Assembly: GCF_030272615.1 (NCBI RefSeq)
Contig: NC_081405.1
Span: 606,706,677 to 606,770,676 of the forward strand
Length of the DNA stretch: 64,000 nt
Direction of reading: 5' to 3'
Origin: Cryptomeria japonica
Taxonomy: Eukaryota > Streptophyta > Pinopsida > Cupressales > Cupressaceae
Within the stretch, counting starts at the first letter, position 1, and each line of letters opens with the position of its first letter. The position numbers were made by a program, and so were the translations under genes. Below, piece by piece: positions 47,797 to 58,386 of this stretch. The notes beneath the pieces were generated by a model. That model saw only the letters and a list, made by a program, of their open reading frames with translations, was not told the origin of the DNA and ran no database searches.

Positions 47797-48781
47797 TGTT
47801 AATCTTAGAGGATCCGGTTAATACTGAGAGAGGGGGGGGTGAATCAGTGTTAACAATAATTTGAAATCAAAAACTCAAACTCATAAAAATTTCACCAAAT
47901 CAAATATAGATCAATGTTAGAGTCACTTACCAGTACCAGTATCTACTGATAAACATCTGCTAAATTGATATATCAATGTTGCACATTAAGTGTTCATTCA
48001 CCATGCATAAGCTGAAATTAAAGCAAATCATCACATCAAAAGCATTCACCATATGAACACCATGATTTTCACGTGGAAACCCAAATAGGGAAAAACCACG
48101 GTGGTAATTGGTACCCACAAATATTTTGCACTCTTTCAGAATGCGCCCTGTTAGGAGCCAAGCCCAGTTAGAAGCTTAAAATGATGTCATGTTAGGAGAA
48201 GACCATGTTAGGAGTCACCCGGTTAAGAGATTTACCTCAGCCCTGTTAGGAGCTTTGACCTGTTAGGATCAACCTCACAAGAGGATTTAGAACTCAGATA
48301 TTGAGTCACCTTGTTAGGGGATTTTGGAATGTGAGGCATGTTAGGATCTACCTAGTTAAGGGATTTTAGTTGTTGTAATTGTTAGAGAACAATAGTAAAT
48401 GATCTGTGTATAGCACTCAACTTCTTGCTTGATCAGATCCAATTAAGTTCTAAGTTTGTATCACTCTAGCAGATCTTCTCACACACCTTGGTTCGGCTTC
48501 ACACACTTCTCAAAATCACTGACACTTGAAAACATCAACCTTACCAGCATAAATAACCTTTACAACTAGGTCAGCACAAAAACCCTAAGATTTACTACAT
48601 ATATCATCACAGATCTTTACAACTCATTACAAATCATCATATGGATCATTACAATCAATTACAAATCAATATCAGTCATTGAATGATCATAAATCATCAC
48701 AACAAGTCAATCTAGTACAAACTCAAACCCTTAGCTCATTTCGCTAAGGACTTTGCACATTCCCAAGAAATATACTCTCCA
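47797..48781 (-). repeat. Element F: 5' LTR, first part
   Basis: It begins TGTTAATCTTAGAGGATCC with the edge run AGAGGGGGGGGTGAATCAG. The conserved box is at 48064-48118, and more than a dozen GTTAGGA/GTTAAGG words fall at about 48145-48370. Element J interrupts it at 48782; it continues at 55479. Confidence 0.88.
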
Positions 48782-49831
48782 TGTTGGTATTTTGATATGG
48801 TTTTGTCATTGATGTCAACACCTACTAAACACTTATCAACTCTGGCACTTTGGAGAATCAACAACATTCACCAGCAAGCAAGTGACTCATGCACAGTCAC
48901 TGGTATCTAGTACACTGGCAAGATATAATGATCACCGACACTTGGAATGATATGGAAAACACTTGGTTATGTCGAAGACATCATGCGGACACTTTGTCTT
49001 GGAGTTTTTTTTATTGGTATATTAACATTTGCATATTTGTTGTTTCCGGCAAATAGGTCTAGGTTACACCGGTAGGTTTATCTTTTCCAGATCAGCATGG
49101 CACGCTATGGAGATGACTTATTATTGTTGTAAATGCATTAAGTCAACATATTGAATCGGTTATTGCATTGGGTATTAATTGATATGTAAAATAATTTTAT
49201 TTTAATATCTTGTAGAGTCGACCTACTAAAATTGGTCTTAGGGTATAGTATAAATGTAAGATGTTATTTGTAAGATCGAATGTGGGAATGCGAAAAAGGA
49301 TTGTGTGAAGGTATATGCAAGAACTATACACGCAGACATCATTTGAAGATTGAAGGAGGGTTTTTGCGAAGACAATAAGAACTACACTGATACTGAATCT
49401 AGCATATGAAGATGCTATTTTGAGTAGTACATTCTTATTGGATTTAACCATCCAATTGTAGTCAGTGTGACTCCCATTTGTGATTGAGCAATGAGCTCTA
49501 GGCGCTTGGCCTTTTTGCATGTGCAGACCCCATTTGTATACACTTACTATCTGCAGTAGTATCATCTGATTGTGGGTAAGGTTTCCCACCGTGGTTTTTC
49601 CCCTTACAGGGTTTCCATGTACAAATATTGGTGTTATGTGTTGTGAATGACTTTGTCTTTATGTTTCATGCATTAATCCTTACCGGTGTTGAAATTAATT
49701 GTTAAAACTGTCTACCGGTATATTGGACTGGTTTACCAGTATTAAGCATTAAGTTGGTTAAGTTGTTCTTGGTTTGAATTTATTTGACAACTGATTTGCC
49801 CCTCCCTCTCAGTTGTCTCCAGGACCTAACA
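48782..49831 (+). repeat. Element J: 5' LTR
   Basis: 1,050 bases, TGTTGGTATTTTGATATGG...GGACCTAACA. The sense-strand box CCCACCGTGGTTTTTCCCC...GGGTTTCCATG is at about 49577-49621, and the edge motif CCCCTCCCTCTCAG is near the end. Confidence 0.93.
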
Positions 49832-49833
49832 AT

Positions 49834-49845
49834 TGGTATCAGAGC
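49834..49845 (+). other. Element J: primer binding site (tRNA-iMet)
   Basis: TGGTATCAGAGC, two bases after the 5' LTR. Confidence 0.95.
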
Positions 49846-49887
49846 CTAGTCCTCTTTTGCAGAAGTTTAATAGCTTGAGGAGATCCA

Positions 49888-52320
49888 ATGTCTACTAACT
49901 ATTTCAGGAAGGACAGTCCTAAACTTGATGGAACCAACTATGGCATATGGAAGATCATAATGGAGACACATCTAAATTTCATTGGAAAGGACATCTGGGA
50001 TGTTACAAAGAATGGTTATATTGCTCCTACTCAGAGTCAGCCCAATCCACCCAACTTGACTAAATATGAGGAAAATGATTGCAAAGAAAGAGAAGCACGT
50101 TTGAGCGCATTATCTGATCAACAAATCATGGGACTATCAGATAGGTCTACTACTAAAGCTATTTGGGATCATTTGGAAACATTGAATGAAGGAGATTCCA
50201 CAGTCAAAATTGCAAAACTTGAAAGCTTCCGGGTCAGGTATGAACATCTGAAAATGGAAGAAGATGAAAGGATTTCTGCTTTTATGGAAAGAGTAAATGA
50301 GATTGTTTTGGGTATTAAATGTTGTGGAGGAACCTTAAGTGAGGATGAAATTGTTTCAAAATTCTTAAGAGGATTGCCACCAGCATATAAAATGAAAGTC
50401 ATTGCTATAAATGAGTTAAGAATAATGCCTAATACATCAGTAACTAGGGATACAGTGATTGGAAAACTTTCAACTTTTGAAATTGAAGAATTTGGTCCTG
50501 TTGCTACTATAAAAATAGATTTAGCCTTTAAAGCATCAACATCATCTGCATCATCATTTGACAAATCTAATTGGACAGCCTTTTATGCAAGAGAACTTGA
50601 AGAAAGTAGGAAAGAAAATGAAGAACTTGAAGAACTTGAAGCACTATTTGCAAGGAAAATGCCTAAAGGTCTAGTTGGAAGTAAGTATGAAGGTAAAGCA
50701 CCCTTTAAATGTTTTAACTGCAATAAGATTGGTCATATGGCTTCAAGATGCCCTGATAGACATGCTAGACTAAGAGAAGAAGCTAGAAGAACATACAAGC
50801 CTAACCCTGAATATCAAAGATACAAATTTAAGAAGAATAAAGACAAATCTTGTTACATTGCTGATGAAGGAGTGACTGATGATTCTGATGAGGATCTGGC
50901 AGACAACGGATGGGTTTTTGTTGCTATAACAGAAGATCAACTGGCACCTACTGCTCAACCAGTAGAACAGGCCTTGGCAACTAAAGTTGAAGTAAAGGAT
51001 GAGTGGATCATTGATTCAGGATGCTCACATCATATGATAGGAGACAAAGGTAAATTATTGAACTTTCAAGAATACAATGGAGGCTTAGTGAGATTTGGAG
51101 ATGACAAAGCTTGTTTGATCAAAGGTAAGGGTACAATATCTCTTGATGGTAAGCATAACACTGACAATGTTTACTATGTTGAAGGATTAAAGAATAATCT
51201 TTTGAGTGTTGGTCAATTAACTAAGAAAGGATTTCAGTTACAATTCAAAAATGGAAAATGCAAAATCATGAATAGAACTGGTTTGGAAATTGCAACTGGT
51301 AATCAGACTAGAGGTAATATCTTTTATTTGAATAACAGTGAAAAGACATGCTTAATTGCACATATTGATGAAAGTTGGCTATGGCATAAGAGACTTTGTC
51401 ATGTAAAATTTGATTGCATGGTGAAAATCAGTACTATTAAGGCAGTTAGAGATTTACCTAAAATTGTCAAACCTCACAATACAGTATGTAAGGAATGTCA
51501 ATTTGGAAAACAAGTTAGAGCTAGTTTCAAAAGTATTCTTGAAAAATCCAATAATGCTCTTGATTTAATTCACACCGATTTATGTGGTCCAGATAGAACT
51601 AAAAGCTTACAAGGTGATAGATATTTCATGCTAATCATTGATGACTATTCTAGAATGTGTTGGGTTACTTTTCTCAGAGAAAAATCAGAAGCACTTGGAA
51701 AGTTCAAACTGTTCAAAGCAATGGTAGAAAATGAAACCAGTAAGAAAATCAAATGTCTAAGATCAGATCAAGGAGGAGAATTTACATCTAAGGAATTTAA
51801 TACATTCTATGAAGTAAATGGAATCAGAAGACAGCTATCAGCACCTCGAACACCACAGCAAAATGGAGTTGTTGAAAGAAAAAATAGAACTATCTTGGAT
51901 GCAGCAAGAAGTATGTTATCAGAAGCAAACCTACCACATGTATATTGGAGAGAGGCAGTCAGTACAGTGGTCTATACATTCAACAAAGTTCACATCAAAG
52001 GTGAAACTGGTAAGACCCCTCATGAACTATGGTTTGGTATTACTCCTACTCTTAAATATTTCAGAATTTTTGGAAGTAAATGTTATATTAGAAGAGATGA
52101 GTATATTGGCAAATTTGATCCTAGAAGTGATGAAGGAATATTTCTTGGTTATTCATCTAAGAGCAAGGCATATAGATGTTTTAACAAAAGATTGCAGAAA
52201 ATTGTTGAAAGTACAAATGTAAAGATTGATGAACAATTCAGAGGAACTTCAAGGTATATAGACTCTGAACCGGCGACAGAAATCTTGACAAATGAACCTA
52301 CTCTGAATCCACTGGTATAG
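49888..52320 (+). CDS. Element J: Gag-protease-integrase ORF (810 codons)
   Basis: The ATG at 49888 (MSTNYFRKDSPKLDGTNYG) lies about 40 bases after the primer site. Gag occupies roughly residues 1-330, with an intact CFNCNKIGHMASRC knuckle (residues about 275-288). The protease has WIIDSGCSHHMIGD (about 375). The integrase follows: HHCC zinc site (WHKRLCH...CKECQ, about 495-540), then [17 protein letters not shown] and NGVVERKN, carrying the D, D and E residues (about 570-670). The frame ends at a TAG (52318) in the linker before RT, where copia elements normally continue as one polyprotein. It is the only long uninterrupted polyprotein segment here. Without an intact RT it could not support copying alone. 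Confidence 0.92.
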   Translation: MSTNYFRKDSPKLDGTNYGIWKIIMETHLNFIGKDIWDVTKNGYIAPTQSQPNPPNLTKYEENDCKEREARLSALSDQQIMGLSDRSTTKAIWDHLETLNEGDSTVKIAKLESFRVRYEHLKMEEDERISAFMERVNEIVLGIKCCGGTLSEDEIVSKFLRGLPPAYKMKVIAINELRIMPNTSVTRDTVIGKLSTFEIEEFGPVATIKIDLAFKASTSSASSFDKSNWTAFYARELEESRKENEELEELEALFARKMPKGLVGSKYEGKAPFKCFNCNKIGHMASRCPDRHARLREEARRTYKPNPEYQRYKFKKNKDKSCYIADEGVTDDSDEDLADNGWVFVAITEDQLAPTAQPVEQALATKVEVKDEWIIDSGCSHHMIGDKGKLLNFQEYNGGLVRFGDDKACLIKGKGTISLDGKHNTDNVYYVEGLKNNLLSVGQLTKKGFQLQFKNGKCKIMNRTGLEIATGNQTRGNIFYLNNSEKTCLIAHIDESWLWHKRLCHVKFDCMVKISTIKAVRDLPKIVKPHNTVCKECQFGKQVRASFKSILEKSNNALDLIHTDLCGPDRTKSLQGDRYFMLIIDDYSRMCWVTFLREKSEALGKFKLFKAMVENETSKKIKCLRSDQGGEFTSKEFNTFYEVNGIRRQLSAPRTPQQNGVVERKNRTILDAARSMLSEANLPHVYWREAVSTVVYTFNKVHIKGETGKTPHELWFGITPTLKYFRIFGSKCYIRRDEYIGKFDPRSDEGIFLGYSSKSKAYRCFNKRLQKIVESTNVKIDEQFRGTSRYIDSEPATEILTNEPTLNPLV

Positions 52321-54037
52321 ATTGAAGATCCAGTTACCCCAGTATCATCTAAAAATTCTACAATAACTGAGGAACAACAGCAAACAAAGACACCCCGGTA
52401 TGTAAGACTGAATCACTTTGAAGATCAGATAATTGGAAACAAGTATAAAGGAGTTATGACAAGAGGAAGATTGGCAAATGAAGAGGTATGTCTTATTTCT
52501 CAAATTGAACCTCCATCTATTAATGAGGCATGTGAAGATAAATTTTGGATTAAAGCTATGGAAGAAGAATTAGAACAAATTGAGAAGAATAACACCTAGA
52601 CATTAGTTCCCCAGCCTAAAGATAAAAATGTAATTGGAACCAAATGGGTATTCAGAAACAAACTTAATTAAGATGGTAAGGTTATCAGAAATAAAGCAAG
52701 ACTAGTGTGTAAAGGATATTCTTAGAAAAAAGGAATTGATTAAAATGAAACCTTTGCACCGGTATCTAGAATTGAGGCAGTCAAATTATTTTGGCTTTTG
52801 TAGCACATAAGAACTACAAAGCATATCAAATGGATATTAAATGTGCATTTTTTAATGGAGATCTTGAAGAAGAAGTTTACATTGAAAACTTGATGGATTT
52901 TCTTTAACAGATAACAAAGATATGGTTTGCAGGTTAAGAAAATCTTTGTATGGATTGAAGCAAGCTCCAAGACCTTGGTATGAAAGATTGGATAAGTATC
53001 TTTTGAAGATTGGTTTCTCTAAAGGTAGTGCAGACAACAATTTATATTATAAAGTGACTAATGATGACATCTTGGTTATAGAAGTGTTTGTTGATGATAT
53101 AATCTTTGGAGGAGAAGATGGATTATGTAAAGAATTTTCTATTAAAATGCAGCAAGAATTTGAAATGTCTATGATTGGAGAAATTAAATTCTTTTTAGGA
53201 TTGCAGATTTCACAGACTGATAAAGGTATATTCTTGAGTCAATCCAAGTACTTAAAAGAGTTACTAAAGAAATTTGGGATGGAGAACTCTAAACCGGTAA
53301 GCACACCTATGACCACAAATGACAAATTATCACTAAGAGATGAATCTACACCTGTTAATCCAACTAGATACAAATCTATGATAGGAGGTTACTGTATTTA
53401 ACACAAACCAGACCTGATATTATGAATGCAATATGTATTGTTTCAATATTTCAGAGTAATCCTAGAGAAAATCATGAATCAACAGTAAAAAGGATTTTCC
53501 GATACTTACAAGGTACTATAAATCTTGGATTATGGTATCCTAGAGATGAAAACTTTGAATTATGTGCATACACAGATGCAAATTGGGCAAGATGTGGATG
53601 ATAGAAAAAGCACCACCGACGGAGCATTCTTTATTGGAAACAGACTACTTTCTTGGTTGAGTAAGAAACAAAGTTGTACATGTTTATCAATAGCAGAATC
53701 ACAATATGTTGCAGCAGCAACTAACTGTACACAGGTACTATGGCTTAAGCAAATGTTGAAAGACATAAAGGTAAAATGCAAGGAATCTATTACTATCTAT
53801 TGTGATAACACTACAACAATTGATATATCTAAGAATCCGGTATTACATTCTAAAACCAAACATGTTTCTATCAAACTGAATTTTCTAAGGGAAAATGTTG
53901 AAGCAAAGGAAATAAAACTGGTTTATGTGAATACTAAAGAGCATATTGCAGATATCTTTACTAAACCTCTACCTAAGGAGACTTTTGAATATCTCAAAGA
54001 TCAACTTGGGGTCATACCCCCACCGATAGAGACTTAG
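52321..54037 (+). pseudogene. Element J: RT and RNase H, disrupted
   Basis: It continues in the same frame after the TAG (TPRYVRLNHFEDQIIG), with stops at about 52600 (TAG for Trp), 52668, 52725 and 52741 and frameshifts near 52790 and 52890. The RT core is open at 52922-53401 and keeps [10 protein letters not shown] (about 53090). RNase H at 53525-54037 keeps DIFTKPLPK, with a shift near 53590. The domains are canonical but not translatable as one protein. Confidence 0.9.
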
Positions 54038-54415
54038 GAAGTTGATGATTGTAATCAACCGACAAAATTAACAGAGAAATATTTTATTCCAGCTTTGATG
54101 GGAAGCTACTTCTCAAGGGGAGTAGTTGGTATACTAAATTGATTAGTATTTTGTATATGAACTTGGCTTGGTAAGAACTTTGGCATTTGATGTCAAAGGG
54201 GGAGAGATTGGTATGGAAAAACACAAGGAAAACACATGTTGCTCCTAGGGGGAGAGATTGTTGTTTGGGAGAGATTATTACTCTCTGTATCTGTATTTCA
54301 ATTTCTGGTTATGATATCTTTTTGGAGATTGTTGGTTTTTGGTATTTGGCATTTCTGTTTTGGCACTTTGATGGTTTTTCCATCTTGTGTTGCCATCAAT
54401 GCCAAAGGGGGAGAT
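54038..54415 (+). other. Element J: 3' untranslated region with repeated purine tracts
   Basis: Tracts occur at about 54113 (CAAGGGGAGTAG), 54194 (TCAAAGGGGGAGAGATTG), 54247 (TAGGGGGAGAGATTG) and 54402-54415 (CCAAAGGGGGAGAT, at the LTR). ORFs at 54187-54487 cross into the LTR and are not genes. Confidence 0.85.
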
Positions 54416-55478
54416 TGTTCATATTTTGGTATGGTTTTGTCATTGATGTCAACACCTACTAAACACTTATCAACTCTGGCACTTTAGAGAATTAGCAACA
54501 TTCACCGGCAAGCAAGTGACTCATGCACAGTCACCGGTATCTAGTACACCAGCAAGATATAATGATCACCGACACTTGGAATGATATGGAAAACACTTGG
54601 TTATGTCGAAGACATCATGTGGACACTTTGTCTTGGAGTTTTGTTTATTGGTATATTAGCATTTGCATATTTGTTGTTACCAGCAAATAGGTCTAGGTTA
54701 CACCAGCAGGTTTATCTTTTCTAGATCAGCATGGCACGCTATGGAGATGACTTATTATTGTTGTAAATGCATTAAGCCAACATATTGAATCGATTATTGC
54801 ATCGGGTATTAATTGATATGTAAAATAATTTTATTTTAATATCTTGTAGAGTCGACCTACTAAAATTGGTCTTAGGGTATAGTATAAATGTAAGATCTTA
54901 TTTGTAAGATCGAATGTGGGAATGCGAAAAAAGGATTGTGTGAAGGTATATGCAAGAATAAGTAGAGCTATACACGCAGACATCATTTGAAGATTGAAGG
55001 AGGGTTTTTGTGAAGACAATCAAAACTACACCGGTACTGAATCCAGTATATGAAGATGCTATTTTGAGCAGTACATTCTTATTGGATTTAACCATCCAAC
55101 TGTAGTCAGTGTGACTCCCATTTGTGATTGAGCAGTGAGCTCTAGGCGCTTGGCCTTTCTGCATGTGCAGACCCCATTTGCATACACTTACTATCTGTAG
55201 TAGTATCATCTGATTGTGGGTAATGTTTCCCACCATGGTTTTTCCCCTTACAGGGTTTCCACGTACAAATATTAGTGCTATGTGTTGTGAATGACTTTGT
55301 CTTTATGTTTCATGCATTAATCCTTACCAGTGTTGAAATTAATTGTTAAAACTATCTACCGGCATATTGGACTAGTTTACTGGTATTAAGCATTAAGTTG
55401 GTTAAGTTGTTCTTGGTTTGAATTTATTTGACAACTGATTCATGCCCCCCCTCTCTTAGTTATCTCTAGGACCTAACA
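54416..55478 (+). repeat. Element J: 3' LTR
   Basis: 1,063 bases, TGTTCATATTTTGG...GGACCTAACA, matching 48782-49831. Differences are mostly C/T and A/G (for example CACTGG/CACCGG). Confidence 0.93.
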
Positions 55479-56022
55479 ATGCAAACGTGCCAAAACATCT
55501 TTCAAACACATCACATGGTTTGTGTCGTGTTATCATCAACATGTGAACTTGATGTAGATCACTGCCAAACCAAAAATCATTACCGATCAAGAGAATTCCT
55601 TACCAGTCCTTAAACCCTGGCAAAAACTCAACATAATTTCTGATTGTCACAACATGACGCGGTTTTGGTCAGATACAAGTTACAATGATAGAAACTTACA
55701 TTCAAAACCACAAAGCCTCAAACATCACCAATCATCATAAACAATCTGGAATATTTCCTCGTTTACCGGTTAAGGTCCTAATTCTTAGTTTCTTGATTCT
55801 TTACTAGTAAGCCCTCTCCGGTAGACCAACAGATTTAGATGACATAAGTAAACATTAGTAGACATGAATAAACATTAGTTGCCATCAATGACAACATAAA
55901 TAACTCATCAAAGTCATCCATCATGCAATCTCAATCTCTTCATCACAATGTCATCTCAAACAATCTTGTACCGATTCAGTCATCATTCTCCATCTTTATC
56001 AATTATGCCAAACATGCCAACA
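55479..56022 (-). repeat. Element F: 5' LTR, second part
   Basis: This is the remainder of the LTR interrupted at 48782. Its last roughly 130 bases match the short 3' LTR at 24940-25071. It ends AACATGCCAACA at 56022, beside ORF1 of element E. Confidence 0.8.
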
Positions 56023-57176
56023 ACTGGATGAGATTCCAACACCAGAATTAGGTGCGGATCCATTTCCTACATCTACATCAATCTTCTGAACCCATTTCTT
56101 CTTCATCTGATCTCTTATCTCTTCAATTTTGGCTTTACCTTTCTGATCTGACTTGTTCTTGCCTTTCAAACCTCTCCTATTCATGTTTCTGCTTTTGCAA
56201 TACTTAGCAATATGACCGGATTTTTTGCAAGCATAGAAAACAACATTTCCTTGCATAGGCCTAAAATTTATTTGATTTTATCTCATTATACATTGGTTAG
56301 AAATGTGTCCAAACATACCACATGCATAGCATCTGATATTCCTATTCTGAAAGTTATTTATCATAGTTTTGTACATGTTTGAATTATGACCAGATTTGTT
56401 GCATTTGAAACATTGAACGATGAAAGTAGGACCATTATTGATCATCCTATTTCTATATTAACTTGCCATATGACCAAATTTGTTGCTAACAAAGAAATTA
56501 CTATTGAATTTATGAGCATTAGGTTTCCTTACCAGAGGCCTTCTTGAATTGTTCTTCTGTTGTGTTGACTTGGAACTTTCACCTTTCTCAAATCCAAGAC
56601 CTCATTTGTCATTAGGATTCTTCAGACTCGCAAGCATCTCATCAAGTCTGGTTGAACTATTTTAGAATTTCTCCTTGTATTCATTTACAACATCAAGGTC
56701 AGCTCTGAGTATGTGAACCTACTTTCCAATATCTTCCTCATGATCTCTAGCATCTTGAAGTCCATCTCTCAACTATCCAATCTCATTTTCAAGTCTTCAC
56801 CATTCATCTGATTCGTCTTTTAGGGACTAAGCAATATTTTCTTTATTTTTCTTCCTTTCTTCAATCTTCTTTGTTAATCTCATCACAATGATTTCATTTC
56901 ATTCTTCTAGACTATATTAGTTCTAGTCACTCTATCACATTCTTCAGTCTTCTACTTCAGTGCTTCTTTATCAATGCTTTGACTTTTTTTTCCTTTAATT
57001 TATCAACAAGATCCTTTCTTTCTCTTATTCCTTAACTTGTTCAACTGATCTCTCAATTGCTCAATGTATTCTTCGGCATCTTTAATATTTTCCTTTACTT
57101 GTCAATTATCATCATGTGCACAATCAATATTTTCAAGAGAAACCACCAACTAATGTCTCAAACTAGCAAAATCCAT
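56023..57176 (-). pseudogene. Element E ORF1: zinc-knuckle Gag-like protein, decayed
   Basis: The start is taken at 57176 (MDFASLRH then TAG), about 55 bases inside the primer site. The N-terminal half reads as broken coiled-coil sequence (EYIEQLRDQLNKL near 57060). Four knuckle-like repeats follow on the minus strand: a badly mutated one at about 56500, CFKCNKSGHNSNMY at about 56400, a perfect CYACGMFGHISNQC at about 56310 and FYACKKSGHIAKYC at about 56230 (first Cys to Phe). A basic KxK-rich C-terminus follows (about 56100). Element F is inserted near the stop. Domain order and position equal ORF1 of element G. Multiple stops and shifts are present. Confidence 0.68.
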
Positions 57177-57230
57177 TGGTTCACCTTCCTAGATCAACCT
57201 CAAGTTGTTAGGCTTCTTCCAAGGAACTAA

Positions 57231-57242
57231 GCTTTGATACCA
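57231..57242 (-). other. Element E: primer binding site (tRNA-iMet, variant)
   Basis: The minus strand reads TGGTATCAAAGC; one G-to-A change from the standard site, two bases from the LTR. Confidence 0.85.
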
Positions 57243-57244
57243 AT

Positions 57245-58381
57245 TGTTGGAATCAATGAACACTGAGAGGGGGGTGAATCAGTGTTTTGCAATTTCTAAT
57301 TTTATTAATCTAATCTTGTAACCACTTAATGCATATGAAGGAAAGTAAAGTGTAGAAACACAAAGCAAAGAACAACAAAACCATAACACCAATATTTTTA
57401 TGTGGAAATTTGGTTAAGATAAAAACCATGATGGGATTCAAACCCAAAATATTAGTATTCTCTATTAGAAGTATAAAAATATTACATGAGGGGAATGTAC
57501 ATGCATTTAGGCACACTTCCTAGAGCTCACTACTCAAATTATAGATAAGGGCAACAATCCCGAAAGGCTCACTGCCTTACAAATGATTGTAAGAGTTTAC
57601 AATGAAGTTTGAACTATCAAATAGCATCTGCAAATGCTTGAATATAGTTTTGGTTAAGTATAAAACATGTTTTCTTACTCAATTTTGCATCTTTGCTTTG
57701 TTTTGATACTCTTTTGTATACTGGAGCACAAATCTTCACTATGCGCACATGAAACTATGCATAATTGCTCACACATACATCCCACACAATCAATATCCAA
57801 AATGATCAAATAAGCTTCCTTTATATACCTGCATAACCAAGTTATGAACCATTTCATGTCAGCTTCAATAACACGTCGTAAGAGATGAAAATATGTAAAT
57901 AAGTCAGCTCAAATCCAATTCCAATGCACATGTGGACCAAAACAAAATGTCCACATGCTTCCCACATGATATATCATCAACCTTGAATACACAAATAATC
58001 ACCAAAATCAATCCACAAGATCCACGAAGTGAATCATCACATGCTACCATAGATATGCATTGTTCATATCAAAAATGTGTTTAACGAATCTTCTAATTGA
58101 CACTACACTTAACACCAGAGGCCATAAACCTGGAATACGATAAATTACATGACCACAAACCTTCTCTAGAATCCGCATAGCAAAATACACAACCAATATA
58201 ATTATCTAGCCAAAACTATTCACTACCAGATGACCTTCTCTACTTACTAGACCATACCGTACTCAATCAATTCTTCACACAGTCTATCAGAATGATGAAA
58301 ACATGAAGTGTGGATACCAAACTAATAAGAGTTGCCATCAATTACAACATCTGCACATGCCTACAATGTCTCTTTCCAACA
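57245..58381 (-). repeat. Element E: 5' LTR (right copy)
   Basis: 1,137 bases matching 20110-21245, ending TCTTTCCAACA. The conserved box at about 57386-57440 is more mutated than in the left copy. Confidence 0.92.
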
Positions 58382-58386
58382 TGATC

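Larger units (their letters stand above)
48782..55478 (+). mobile_element. Element J: Ty1/copia retrotransposon, best preserved
   Basis: 5' LTR 48782-49831, primer site 49834, Gag-protease-integrase ORF 49888-52320, a decayed RT/RNase H to 54037, polypurine tract at 54404-54415 and 3' LTR 54416-55478: 6.7 kb on the plus strand. The LTRs differ by roughly one base in twenty where I compared them. The flanks read CTCCA on the left and ATGCA on the right, so a clean 5-bp duplication is not seen. Confidence 0.92.
24940..56022 (-). mobile_element. Element F: Ty1/copia retrotransposon, 3' LTR truncated
   Basis: The right (5') LTR, primer site, gag, pol and polypurine tract are in order on the minus strand. 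Gag is split by element G and the 5' LTR by element J. The left LTR is only about 130 bases: homology with the right LTR starts near ACATAAATAACT (about 24941), and the sequence before it is the tail of ORF1 of element E. No target duplication is visible, consistent with a deletion across that junction. Without its nested elements F is about 6.2 kb. The left boundary is good to roughly ten bases. Confidence 0.8.
20110..58381 (-). mobile_element. Element E: non-autonomous LTR element with ORF1 and ORF2
   Basis: LTRs of 1,136 and 1,137 bases (20110-21245, 57245-58381) enclose a Met-type primer site, a Gag-like ORF1, a large ORF2 and a polypurine tract. Removing element F (24940-56022) leaves about 7.2 kb. 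The internal 4.9 kb is filled by ORF1 and ORF2, with no protease, integrase, RT or RNase H sequence visible. The architecture matches element G, although the DNA is strongly diverged. It must have used enzymes supplied by another element (inference). Both ORFs are now full of stops. Confidence 0.8.

Noticed and set aside
48777-48781. Target-site duplication for element J (CTCCA)
   Set aside because: The right flank is ATGCA; three of five matching with transversions is not convincing.
54187-54487. Forward ORFs after RNase H of element J, possibly env-like
   Set aside because: They cross the polypurine tract into the 3' LTR, overlap each other in two frames and carry no recognisable motif.
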